Assembly: GCA_963565915.1 (NCBI GenBank)
Contig: OY751492.1
Location: 4,402,001 to 4,466,000 of the forward strand
Direction of reading: 5' to 3'
Source of the DNA: Entoloma clypeatum
Lineage: Eukaryota; Basidiomycota; Agaricomycetes; Agaricales; Entolomataceae
Length of the DNA stretch: 64,000 bases
A program made the position numbers and the translations under genes. A model generated the notes under the pieces. The model saw nothing but the letters and a program-made list of their open reading frames with translations, did not search any database and was not told the DNA's origin. This document shows, piece after piece, positions 31,113-42,600 of this stretch (positions are counted from its first letter, which is position 1; each line of letters opens with the position of its first letter).

Positions 31113-31482
31113 TGTTACGGACTAATGACTACGGACATATACGCTTACTTTTTCACTTTTACTCATCGGCCCCCGCTTACACATATCGTATTATACTTTA
31201 TTTCCTTTAGTATACTTCGCTCCCACGCTGACTCGCTTTCCGCAGCTGTCTGACTCATTCCGCAGTCAGCTTACTCATTAGTACATAGCCTTCCGCAGTC
31301 GCCTTACTCATGCGCACTGCCTTCCGCAGTTACTGACTCATTCGCTACCGCTCATAGTCAGTACTATATAAACCTCATGTACCATAGCTACATTCCTTAG
31401 ATTTAGCAATTACATTGCTCTTCGCCTTTCCATCTTCCTGCATACTCTGCCCGAACCTTGGAACGGTCTGTTACGCATAACA
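31113..31482 (+). repeat. 3' LTR of G2, 370 bp, with polypurine tract
   Basis: Preceded by a purine-rich tract (TTGAGGAGAGGAACA). Same length as the 5' LTR with about six transitions between them. It ends GCATAACA, followed by the TGCAT duplication. Confidence 0.95.
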
Positions 31483-31746
31483 TGCATGAGACACTGGGCA
31501 ACATATGCAGATGATGAACAGCACATGAAACCACATATCCAAAACAACTTTATGCATGTCAGAATCTTGCAGATGATCATAAGAGGCAGGAAGAGCATGA
31601 GGAGGTGCTCTTTTGAAACCAGGATATCATTAAGTGTTCCAACTAAAATCAAGTCTAAGACACACCTTTGTGGGTTTGGACATCTCTATCCTCCTTCCTA
31701 ATAATCTCTCAGTAGTTCCCAACTGATTTTAAATCATGCCACACTA

Positions 31747-33364
31747 CAGTGACTCAAATAATTGTCCAGATGTTTGAGCCATTTTGATTGTTTGCTCAAT
31801 AGCTTCAGGAGCAAGACACACAAGACCAAAGTGTTGGTGTATGACAGATGGAGTTACATCGTAGCTATAGAAATATATAACAATTATGTAATCCTAATAA
31901 GTTTCCATGGAGATATATACAATTCAATCTGGTAACTCATCCAGACAATTATTTGGGTGACAATCAGAAATATCAGAATCTGATGCCAGATGGTTCCTAT
32001 GACATCAAACTCTTGGCAGATGGTTACTATAGTGATGCTATAATAGATAGTGCCTGATTTCAAGCTATATAACCAGAGCTAATATTCTCAGCATTCCACA
32101 ATTTATCATGTGCCCCATCTCCTCTGCCCAGAAGGAAAACATCATTTCTCTAGCCTCCAACCATTATTCCATTCGACATATTGCCTCCAAAGTTGGTGTT
32201 GGCAAGTCTACAGTATCAGAGATCCTTCAGAATCTCCTTCCTACTCAACAAATCCCTTCTGCTGGTCGTCCTTCAAAGCTTTCTGTCCATGCTCAGTGCT
32301 CTATCGTTACACAAATCATCACTGGAAAGGCTGCCAATGCTGTTCAGGCAACAAAACACATCAACACCATCATTTCCAATCCAGTCAGCTCACAGACAGT
32401 GAGCAATGTTCTCAAGAAACACTCATTCAAAGCTGTAACAAAAAAGAAAAAGCCCTTGCTTACCACAAGGCATAGAAAGAAGTGTTTGGATTTTGCTTCA
32501 AAGCACAAGGACTGGACTGTGGAGGACTGGAAGAGAGTAGTTTGGTCGGGTGGGATGGGGATCAGCAGGCTGGAGTCAGATGGGGGGCAGTGGGTGTGGA
32601 AACAGGTGGGAGAGGGGCTGATTGAGAGGAGATCCAGGGAACAGTCAAGTTTGGTGGTGGAAACATCATGGTATGGGAGTGTATGAGTTGGAATGGTGTG
32701 GGACAACTGGCAGAAGTTGAGGGGAGGGTGAATGCTGACCAGTATGTGAACATTCTGGACAACCACTTATTGCCCAGCATGGAGGAATGTGAGATTCCTG
32801 CCGAGGATCTCATATTCCAGCAGGACAATGACCCCAAGCACACCTCCAACAAGGCCAGAATCTGGATGGAGAACAATGATATCACTCTTCTGGACTGGCC
32901 TCCACAATCTCCAGACCTAAATCCTATTGAAAACCTTTGGCAACACATCAAAGTAGAGCTTTGCAAGTTTCCAACACAGGCCAAGAGAGTTTGGGAGATT
33001 TGGGACAGGGTAGCAGAGGTGTGGGACAAAATAGAGCCAGAGGTGTGTCAGAGATTGACAGAAAGTATGCCTAGAAGAGTGGAAGCAATAATCAAGGCAA
33101 AGGGGGGCCATACCAAGTACTAAAATGACCAGTTTCTGTATTTCTGATACCCACTCAAATAATTGACCAGATGAGTTGCCAGATCAAATTGTATATATCT
33201 CTGTGAGACCTTATTGGAATTACATAATTGTTGAATATTTCTATAGCCATGATGTAGCTCCATCTGTCATACACCAACACTTTGGTCTTGTGTGCCTTGC
33301 CCCTGGAGCTATTGAGCAAACAATCAAAATGGCTCAAACATCCGGACAATTATTTGAGTCACTG
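31747..33364 (+). mobile_element. Tc1/mariner element with very long inverted repeats (1618 bp, TA duplication)
   Basis: TA flanks both ends (31745-31746 and 33365-33366). The terminal inverted repeats start CAGTGACTCAAATAATTG and remain recognisable for about 230 bp on each side. Each inverted repeat itself ends with an inverted copy of the outer tip (inner ATTATTTGGGTGAC near 31950; inner CACTCAAATAATTG near 33152), so each end looks like a MITE. A broken transposase lies between. Confidence 0.92.
32108..33123 (+). pseudogene. Tc1-family transposase (DD34E), frameshifted, first catalytic Asp lost
   Basis: ATG at 32108 starts MCPISSAQKENI. Residues 10-50 form the HTH (HIASKVGVGKSTVSEILQ), and a second HTH follows. 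The first catalytic block reads VVWSGG where the family has WSDE, so the first Asp is missing. Near 32630 the frame shifts; the other frame carries VKFGGGNIMVWECM, the second Asp in IFQQDNDPKHTS, and the third acidic residue in DWPPQSPDLNPIENLW, 34 residues later. It ends at TAA 33121-33123. The protein would cut and paste the element at TA sites but cannot work in this copy. Confidence 0.9.
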
Positions 33365-34328
33365 TATGTGTTGTGATGAGTGGTGCCTTCAGAGATGTTG
33401 AGTGCTGGTCACATCAGCCCCAGCTGCTCCTAGAAGCAAGTTATATGCTGGGTTGTCCTGTTTCATGCAGCTGAGGTCTTCCAAGATGGTTGCGAGGCAT
33501 GCAAACACTGGTAATAGGCCTGGATGAAGAATGAGATGTTGAGATAGTGATATCTGATGAGATTGATCATTACCACTCCTTCTCCACAATATCTGATCAC
33601 TCAAGGCCTATCATTCGATGCAGGTTGTTTTTTTGCATATGTTGGATTTCTTTCTGTGGTGATACATAGAGTATATGACAAGATACAAGCATTCTATTCA
33701 ACAATTCCGTTTCACCACCCAAAATTTGCTGTGGAAAAAAAAAACGGCTTGCGCCCTATAGTAAGTTCCACAAAGAGCAGTAACAGTGGGCTCAAGTGTA
33801 TACAAGTATGGCGGACTCGCGACTTGGAGTAACTTACAAGCCTCAGCATCAGCATTTTCACAAAAAATTATTGATCTATTTGGTGCTATTGCCCTCATCA
33901 CGAGCTGAAGAGTTCCAATAGTTCTAATGGTTCACTAGCTAGTTTGCTGAGTGTGAGGATATTCAACCTTGGTGTGATTTTTTGAATATAGATAGACATC
34001 ATTTATATTTAATTTCATTCTATGGATGGCTGGGCAATGGTTGACAGAACAAGAACCTTTATAATCAATCCCAAAACTTGCCGAAATCGCCACGGTCTGA
34101 AAAATCACCAACAAGGTGTATGGTCAATTCTTGCAGATCAAGAAAAAAGGAGGGACATACTTGGATCTCCAAATGTCCATCTCATGAGCATTGAGAACCA
34201 CCATACATCCAACACACAGGGCTCCATACCAGGCAGTTATCCAGGGCCAAGAGCTTGGCCAAGAGGCAGGAATGGAAAACTTGGTGTATGTAAAGCAATG
34301 GGGGGGAAGTGGGAGCTGTGAAGGTTAG
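33365..34328. other. intergenic, no recognisable gene
   Basis: Several short frames on both strands show no domain or consistent splice structure. No transposon ends were found between the Tc1 element and the LTR at 34329. Confidence 0.4.
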
Positions 34329-34877
34329 TGTTCGAAGGTTCAGTCTATGTAGACCTGAACTGGACTGAACTGGTGGTCTAGGTCTTTGCCATTTGAAAAT
34401 CTTCTGGTCCATGTGCCTTTGCCTCCCGCGTCATTTGGCAGACGGGTAGGTGGTGGCAGTGGGTGAGTATGGTATTGAACAGCATGCCTTTGCAGACGCA
34501 GAGGAAGCCTGGTTAATGATACTCACATTGAAGCGAAGGGGGTTGAGATGTTTGAAGAAGCGAGGGCGATGATAGAACTACTGGGATTAGCTCTCTTGTA
34601 CTACACTACTCACATGCAGTATTTATAGGTATGGGAATGCACACAGACCAACTACGAGCTAGTAACGCTATTGGCTAGAACATGATGGAACATCTTGGTA
34701 CACAGCATCAAGGCTGTGGTGCACAGCATTCTGAGTCACAGAGATGACTCAGAGATCTAGAATGAGTCTAGATTGTTCTATGTTTTAGAACACTTCATGT
34801 GGTCAGGCCACATGGTAAAACACATGATTGTAGTCACGTGATTGACTGTCGATACATCCATACTTGAATGTTCAACA
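34329..34877 (-). repeat. LTR of a second copia-type family (549 bp), minus strand
   Basis: On the minus strand the repeat starts TGTTGAAC right after a G-rich tract (TTGTGGGGG, a polypurine tract) and ends TTCGAACA. A CTATAAATA box lies about 250 bases inside. The polypurine tract marks it as a 3' LTR with the element body at higher coordinates. That body (34878-35336) has no recognisable pol and stops at the MITE, so the element is truncated. No 5-bp duplication is seen, as expected for one end of a broken element. Confidence 0.65.
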
Positions 34878-35336
34878 CACCCCCACAAGTGAGATCCCAT
34901 AAGGGTTCAATACTTGTATAAGAAGATATTCAAATCTTTAACTTATGGATGGTAGTCGAGACTTCATTTGCTCAGACTAAATGGGTGTCTTGCTGTGTCA
35001 TATAAGCATACACTGTCATTTTAAGGTCTATATCAGAGACCATAGTATCCAATCAATTTTTAGATGGATATGTTCTCATCAGATATAGAGTCTGAGATCA
35101 AAGGGATCATCAAAAGGATCAAAAGGATCACTTTTGAGAGAGATGGGATGGCGCGATAAACATGCAGCCATGATGGCGCTAGAAGCAGCCAGTGTAGCGC
35201 TTGAAGCAGCTACTGTTTTAGAACATTGTAGGCTGTCAACTACGATTGCGAGCAATGCTCAGCAAAATCTGTTGATTACCAAACTGAGAGGCGACGGTGT
35301 CAAGCACTCTTGAGTTGTTCTCAAAGGGTTTTTTTT

Positions 35337-36188
35337 TCAAACCACTTGTTTATCCTTTATGAGAACTGAGTTTGATCCCAGCTTACATAGCAGGAACATG
35401 CGGAACAAATTGTTTATTTGATCCCTATGTTCTACCCTCATGCACGAAATTCCCATTGACAAAGAACATTTTAAAAGAAATCACACTGAGTCCATGATGT
35501 GATTGGCAACCACACTGCTGCTATGTTTAAAATGTACCCATCACATCCTTTGTAGTCTTTAAAATGTTTTCTCAGACAAAGAAGATTAAAAATATACAAA
35601 TGGTGTGATTGCCAATCTCATGATTACTTCACTGTGATTTCTTTTAAAATGTTCTTTGTCAATGGGAATTTTGTGCATGAGGGTAGAACATAGGGATCAA
35701 ATAAACAATTTGTTCCGCATGTTCCTGCTATGTAAGTGTTACAGACTCTACAGTATGAGGACCACGTCATATCTTTTACTTATCGGCCCGACTCGGCGCC
35801 CTCTTACGAGCTTACTATGTCTAATGTCTACTTTCGCAACCTTCGATTTCCAGTCTGACTCATTACATTACTTCGTCATCCCCTTTAGTATACTTCGCTC
35901 CCGCGCTGACTCGCTTTCCACAGTCAGCTTACTCACTGTACATAGCCTTCCGCAGTCGCCTTACTCATGCGCACTGCCTTCCGCAGTACTGACTCATCCG
36001 CTACCGCCTATAGTCAGTACCTATATAAACCTCTTGTACTATAGTAGATTCCTTAGATTTAGCAATCACTTTGCTCTTCGCCTTTCCACTTTCCTGCATA
36101 CTCTGCCCGAACCTTGGAACGGTTTGTTAAGCATAACAGTAAGCTGGGATCAAACTCAGTTCTCATAAAGGATAAACAAGTGGTTTGA
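35337..36188. mobile_element. long-TIR MITE (about 445 bp) interrupted by a solo gypsy LTR
   Basis: From TCAAACCACTTGTTTATCC inward the left arm is the reverse complement of the right arm for about 150 bases with very few mismatches. The right arm is split at 35737-36138 by the solo LTR. Poly-T lies next to both outer ends. There is no coding capacity. The superfamily is unclear because the target duplication cannot be read in the T-run. Confidence 0.8.
35737..36138 (+). repeat. solo gypsy LTR, G1 type, 402 bp (duplication GTAAG)
   Basis: A full LTR, TGTTACAG to GCATAACA, is flanked by GTAAG at 35732-35736 and 36139-36143. It closely matches the G1 3' LTR. Recombination between the two LTRs of a former element leaves this structure. 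Confidence 0.95.
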
Positions 36189-36300
36189 TTTTTGAATGGA
36201 ATCTCCATTTGAGAGAAGGAAATATCGGGGCCACATCACAATCACATTTTGCATTTTCTTTTGCATTTGCTCAGTGGAAACATGCAGAGCACCTTAAATA

Positions 36301-36608
36301 TGTTGAAACTTTTCCATCACGTAGATTAGATTAGATTATATTATATCATGTGACATTAGACATCTTCAATTACATACTTATTTGGTTGGTACAAACAGTA
36401 GTACGGTATATAAGACCAGGAAACTGTCAATATCAACAAGTTGTCTCTTGACTCTTAACCAGCTCCATCGCTCTTACCAGCCTCAACCACTCTCACCAGC
36501 CTTACCCCTCCAAACCATGTAAGTGACCATAGCGGTATCGTAGAGTACTTCCACTGTAGCTATGTTGCTCAGTACACCTGTGGCTAGCGCCCAGGTGGAA
36601 CTTCAACA
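36301..36608 (+). repeat. solo copia LTR, 308 bp (duplication AAATA)
   Basis: TGTTGAAAC to CTTCAACA with AAATA on both sides (36296-36300 and 36609-36613). It is the same family as the LTR at 2743, here in plus orientation with a TATATAAG box near 36409. Confidence 0.95.
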
Positions 36609-37467
36609 AAATAATTATTAAAAATGGATTTTACTTGTGTTCCCACAATGTGGTCAGCAAATAAATTCTATATTAGATTGTTATTTGTTTACAATGTTTT
36701 TGAGGTGTACAGTGGCCCGGTCCCACTGTGTGTCGCTGTCTCGTGTCTCCATGTCTATGTCACGTGACTGTGTGGAGTCGGGCCCAAGGCCCTACTCCAG
36801 GTGGCCCCTTTCTATATGGCGACGTTCTCGTCGCCTCTAGAAATGCTGTAAGAGACTCTAAACCCTCATGTAAAACCCTCAAGGTATGATTGAGACTTGA
36901 AAGAGGGGGTGGAGCTTGAGGTAACTTGTGGTGGCGATAGCGACGTGGATTGCATGAAGAGGTGTGGTGGCGATCCTCATTGCAGGTATGTGAGGGGTGG
37001 GACTGGATGTTGCATCTGCGAGAGCCATGTTGAAGTGTTGCAAATGGCTGAGACGAGGGGGAGCGGAGTATGGAGAGGTCGCGCGGTGGTTGAGGAGATG
37101 TGGTGGGGGAAAGGAAATCCCGGGCCCGGATCCCTGGAAGCGCACAACTTTTTCGTCGGTCAATCAATCGCTCAATCATGATTCTTCTCTAGCTTCGCAT
37201 GGGTGTTATTGGGTATATATGTCTGTGAGCGTCACCAGGTCAGAACACTGCACCCCACGATCGAGAAAAAGAAATCGTAAAACAGACCATGAAGGTCAGA
37301 AACCGTGAGCGTCGGACATGACGAACGTAACTTTGGTATCCATCCATCTCCGTCGCAGGTACCAAGCGAGTAGTAATTACTATAAGGAAGCCGAATACGG
37401 AGAGGGAGAGAGAGAGAGAGAGAGAGAAAGAGATAGAAAGAAAGGAGGGAAGGGGTGGTGGTGGTGG
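36609..37467. other. TE-to-gene boundary, microsatellite
   Basis: No gene supported. It holds a GA microsatellite at 37400-37430 and, at 37294-37371, a segment similar to 43712-43818. The latter half may be the 3' untranslated region of the minus-strand gene to the right. Confidence 0.4.
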
Positions 37468-38563
37468 TTATACATCCAAAGTCCCAGCCGCACTCCCACC
37501 AAACTCGGACTTGCGGCGATCCCCACCCTTCCCCTCCTCCCCCTTCACCTCGAGCTCCGTCACACCAAACTCCACCAACGGCATCGGCTTCTCTTCGTCC
37601 CGCGGTGGTGCCACCACCACCGACACTGAAGACGACGGGGACTGAGCCCTGGTGTCACCACCATCCAGCTGCCGCGGCATAGCGATGAGCACCGCCACGC
37701 GCAGTGTCTCCCGGTCCCCATCGCTCGCTTCAAGATCAGCCACAGATGCTCGCGTGTCGAGGGAATATGGCTGCGACGCCCGGGTACGGCCCGGGCTAAT
37801 GGCTCGGATAAACCGTCGGGTATAGGAGATATGCGCGGGGTATGCCCCCGCCGGTTCTATGGGCGTCGCTGTCGTTGTCGTTGTTGTCGTTATCGTCGTC
37901 GCATTCTTCGGCACATGGGGGGCTCGGAGGTACGCAGCGGAGAACGGCCGTATCGTATCCCAGTCCCACGGCGTCTGCTGCTGCTGCCCGTCTCCTCCTC
38001 CCCCGCTCTTCCCCGGCTCCCCGCGTTCCACTGCGGGTCCGTGCGCGTGCACGTACGCGTCCCACATAATGGGCTTCTTGCTCAGGTCGACCTTGTGCCT
38101 TTCCCGTGCATCGCCGTCGGGTGCGGGGGGTACCCATGTGCCGTTGCGGATGGCCTCTGCGATGATGAGGCGGTTCCGCCGCCGGAGGATGAAGGAGCGC
38201 AGGATGATGGCGCCACTGACGGAGAGGAGGAGGATCAGGGTAGCGAGGAAGGTGTACACTGTGGAGGAGAGACGGTGGGTGATGGCCGGATGTTCAGGTA
38301 CAAAGATGGAGAGAAGGTGGGGATCGGTACTTACAGTAGAGAGATGCCGACGATGCGATGTTAGTTCCGTTCAAGCTGCCTCCTCCTCCTCCTCCTCCTC
38401 CTCCTCCTCCTCCAGTTTGCGAAGGTGGTGGTGGTGTGAACGAGGCGCTCAACGCAGCTGAGCTTGACGCCGTCGATAGCGTTGTGCTAGCAAAGGAACT
38501 CGAGCCTGTCAGGAACCCAGATGACGAAAACGAGGAGGACGAAAGTTGCGATGAGGACGACAT
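37468..38563 (-). CDS. Ser-rich single-pass membrane protein, two exons, 339 aa
   Basis: ATG at 38563 (ACCACC before it) opens a 76-residue Ser-rich region ending in a run of about 13 glycines encoded by a CTC/CCT trinucleotide repeat (38382-38412). The intron is 38334-38259 (GT-AG). Exon 2 (38258-37468) begins with one TM helix (YTFLATLILLLSVSGAIIL), directly followed by basic RSFILRRRNRL and a 230-residue polar, probably cytoplasmic tail (IAEAIRNGTWVPP is the most family-like part). There is no signal peptide, so the N-terminus is probably translocated by the TM anchor. This is the architecture of basidiomycete wall-facing membrane proteins with no known role. The glycine tract should vary between strains. 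Confidence 0.7.
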
Positions 38564-39629
38564 GGTGGTACGATTCAAAGAACCTGGGGCCTCGCTACAG
38601 CTTTAAAATTCGCCTCGTCGATTACTCGGCGACCCTTGTCCCTGTGGGATACTGGACAATGAATCTTCGTCGACGACTGCGGTGGAGGGAGGCTTGCGCC
38701 GGTGGCGACGGCAAGGGTTGGCTTTAATGTGGCGTTCGATTCGGAGTCCCGCTCGACGTCGTGGAGAGGCACTGTAATGGCTTGGAAATCATTTGATCAT
38801 CGGAGCCACTCTGCAACCCGCTGAGTCACGTGAACGTGATATATTGTCGACGACAACCCACGAGCATCCGCTCTGACAAATAATTTGCCGTGAGGCGGTG
38901 TCTGGGTGTCAGCAAACCCGGGTCCACACTTAGAATCTCTGCCGAATTTCATGAAAGTCAAGGCGAAAACGCGCAAGACGGCTCCTCCTCGTTGAAAGAG
39001 GACATGAGAAGCACGCTTCGTCCCTGACAAAGGAGGTCATCGTGTTGGGCACGCAGCACGAAATATCAAGGACATCCCACGCAACCCACAGCGCTTAGAT
39101 TGCGATTGAATTCCATGGAGAGAGGTACGGAATTCGAAGACTTCAATTCGGTTCACCACTAAGCGACTCTATATTCGAACCTTCCAGGCTTCTTCTAGAC
39201 AGACTCGTTGCTTCTGGGCGGGCCGGCGCTTCAAGCGCTTACACTGTCTATCTCACTCAGCAGAACTTCGATCATTGTTCAATCAGCTCCGTTGGACGCT
39301 TTTTCTACGAGGGAGAAGGCAGGTGATTTCTGTTGTTCCAGTAAAACGATCATCACTATTGCTCCTTATCTAGCTAGAGCTTACTGCGGATGACGCATTT
39401 ATGCTTGAGCAACCCGGTCCCATATCGGACTGCTTCCCTATCCAACTATATGCGCCGCATAAACATGTTGCTGCTGGTTTCTCCACAAGGTTTACCCCCC
39501 CCACTCACGAACCTTCTCCGTGACTCTTGTAAGCATCCGAGTCTTCGGATCCGTCTCTGGATCCATATACAACACGAATCCGGATATCCGAGAGTCAAAC
39601 TTGTAAAACGTCACGAGTTCCAGGCATCC
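38564..39629. other. intergenic, no supported gene
   Basis: It holds the promoter region of the minus-strand membrane-protein gene and the 3' flank of the NLR-like gene. A 77-residue minus-strand frame at 38797-39030 has no domain. No repeats were seen. Confidence 0.4.
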
Positions 39630-42600
39630 TTATAATTCCACATGGGTAGCAGCGTCACACCTCTGTTCTGCAAATCTGGACGCTTCCTCCCTGGCACGGT
39701 CTATATCTTCTTCCGCTTCAGCCATATGCTCTGCGTTTGCTCCAACTTTCATCAAGACATCGACCGCGGCCCTTCCCAGACGGTCGACCTCCTCCACCTC
39801 GCCAAGCACCCCGTGAATGCGAATTCGAGCTCGCAACGAAACCCCCACTTCTCTCAAGTGCGATAGATCCTCCCATATGTCCTGTGCTCTACGAAGCAGC
39901 TCAAGGCCCCTTCGCAAATGTCCTTGTTTACGCTGTGCTTCTGCATGATATAGAAGTGTGTAACCCATCTGGCTGCGGTTTCCAATCCTTTCGAACTGAT
40001 CATAAACGTCAATGAAAGTCGCTTCAGCCTCGTCGTATCTCTCCAAACGGGAGTAGACGATGCCAATCTGGTACAGGCAGAGCTCTGCATACCATTGAGG
40101 GCCGAATTGGAGGTAGTAGCCGCGTGCCTCCGTAAGCATTGACAACGCTTCTTCCGGCCTATCTTCTCTGTACGTCCGGCCCAGGTCAAATAAACAGTCC
40201 GTGATACCTGCCGGATCATCCAAGGTTTCGTAAATGTGTTTCGCCTTGTTCAACGTAACCCAAGCTTCTGCGTTGCGCCTGCCGTCAAAATAGACGAGGC
40301 CGCGGCTACGCATGCTTTTTGCGACGCCTCGACGGTTTCCTAGCGCGTCATAGTTTTCTGCTGCCCTGTCAAGCGTCTCCAAAGCTTTCTCGATTTCGCC
40401 AAGAAGGCGGTACTGATGTGCTAGATTTATTTGACATTCCGCAGCCCCGTTCAAATCCCCGCGTTCACGGTAGCCTTTCTCCGATTCCTTCAGAGCGTTT
40501 TCCGCTCCAGGAAATTCATCCATCCTGAAGAGGATCTTCCCGAGCCTCAGTAAAGCGAAAGGCAATTGAGATCTGATCTCCACGGAAGGATGACTCCTGA
40601 TGAGGTCGACGAGCTTCAGGGCGACGTCTGCGTTGGGCGAGTTCCAAAATTGATAGTTCGCATAATCGATTGAAGCTTGGATTACCCCCCTCGATGGTTC
40701 CTTCTCTTCGAGCGCGTGCATGATGATAGATCTGAGGTTGCTTTCTTCCGTCGAAAGAGATAGAGAGCTCCTTGGGAACATCTCCGCCCCAGGATCTTGG
40801 TGGGCTGTTTCAACGAGGTGGAAGTAAAAGGACCTCGCCGCTTCAATGACCATGGGGGATAGATGAGGTACGTGGTACTTCAAAACGTACGATCGAATAG
40901 GGGATAGGACCTGAAGGGTCCGATCGTGCATACGATATGCCAGAGCAGTGGCAAGGAGTGTGAACTGAGCGTTCCGTGCGTCCAGGGGCGGTGGAGCGAT
41001 TGACGTCAGATATTCCTGCCTAACCCCGCCAGGAAGAAGTGAAATAAGGCTGAGGAGTGTGAGCGCATCCGGAGTGGAAACCATACGTGTACATTCCAAC
41101 GACAGCCGAATCGAAACGTCGACGCTGTTGTGACGATCGGGGGCAATTTCAAAAAGGGTCGTCCCTGCTTTTCGGAAGTTCTCGAGCAATTCCAGGGGGA
41201 GGATTCCGGTCTGGCTGACGCGAGCAATGAGATTCACTGCAAGAGGTATGCAGTCAAGCGCCAATAGGAGGTTGTCCAGGTGCTCATCGTAATGCGAGCT
41301 GATGTCCATGTATGTCCTCCGCGCAGCGTCCAGAGTCAATCCTGGTGGGATGGAATTCGACACGCCCATGGACCATCGCACCCCCCCTGGTTTGATAGAG
41401 CCACGCATCGTCAGGATAACTGTGACTTGACTGAGAGAACTCAGGTGTCGGAGTATCTCTTCGCTGGCCGTTCGTGTCTCGTCTGGATCCCAAAACGTTT
41501 CGAAGTTATCGATTAGTATGAGCCGAGGACATGGCACGCTTCTCAGGTGTGAAACGATAGATTTCAGAGGATCTCCTGATCTTGGGACGGAAAAATTCTT
41601 CAGCAGATAGTCTAACAGGAGGGGCAACGCGGGGACGTGATCACATGGCACCCAGTGACGGTGTTCGCCGAAGGCCTCGATGATTCGAGGGTGGTGGATG
41701 ACAGCAAGCGCGATGGATGTCTTGCCAATTCCGCCACTTCCCATAATGGGGATGTGCGTATGTTCATTGGAGGATGAGGGTTGTACGATGACGTCGACAA
41801 TCTGCTTCACGAGCGCTTCTCGCCCATGAAAAATAACAGGGATGGGAGGAATTTCTGTCGACACAAGCAGTATCCTGTCGTCTGATGTAAGAAGAGCTTC
41901 CATCTACGCTTTACGTGCACTCACTCGTTCGTAACAGTGGTTGTCAAACCGGACGTTACCCCTTGACAGATCGTTGAGAGCTGCATCAAGGTTGAGTCAA
42001 GTGCGACACGGTTACTGAGGCAAAGTACGCCAGTACATACGTCATTTTGCATTCGTTCGAAAGTTGGAGAGTGAGGGATGACCTGAACTTCTCTGATAAT
42101 GGCATCATGCGCATGCGCTGAACGGACGATGCTCATATTCTGCAAACTGATCAGACCGATTCAATTCACTCAAGTAAGGACATACCACCAAACGACTACT
42201 CGCTTCGTTCCAACGTTGCCTGAAGTCCTGGACGTCTCGAGCAACCGTAAAGCTACCTATCCATCGCCGAAATCTTCTCTGTTTCTAAAGAGAATCAGAT
42301 TTGACTGGCATCGAGATCGAGATCTGAAAGCTCTATGGGACACACCATCTTCTTCGCGGCCCATGCGCACATTTCGACAATGATCGCTCTGGATCAAGAG
42401 CTGAGCCCAAGAAACGTAATACACTGCGTTTGACATACCGAAGAGCTGCCATGTCATCCCATGTTGTCTCCGAAAAGTGTCCTGGGGTGGCCTGGAATGC
42501 AGAAGAAATTGCGCTAACCCAAGTAAATATATCTATCACCATCGTTCTGATATCTTGCTTCGCTTTGGAAACGACCTTGTGATCGAATTGAGTGGTTTAT

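Larger units (their letters stand above)
24917..31482 (+). mobile_element. Ty3/gypsy chromovirus G2, full length (6566 bp, duplication TGCAT)
   Basis: Two 370-bp LTRs (24917-25286 and 31113-31482) enclose gag, pol, a third ORF and a polypurine tract. TGCAT flanks both sides (24912-24916 and 31483-31487). The LTRs differ at only about six positions, all transitions, so the insertion is younger than G1. Gag has one TGA and one frameshift, and pol one TGA, so it is probably not autonomous. Confidence 0.95.

Noticed and set aside
34878..35336. Copia pol next to the 549-bp LTR
   Set aside because: No RT or RNase H motif could be read on the minus strand; left as an unassigned element body.
37831..38461. 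Plus-strand ORFs of 177 and 200 residues
   Set aside because: Shadows of the GC-rich membrane-protein exon on the minus strand.
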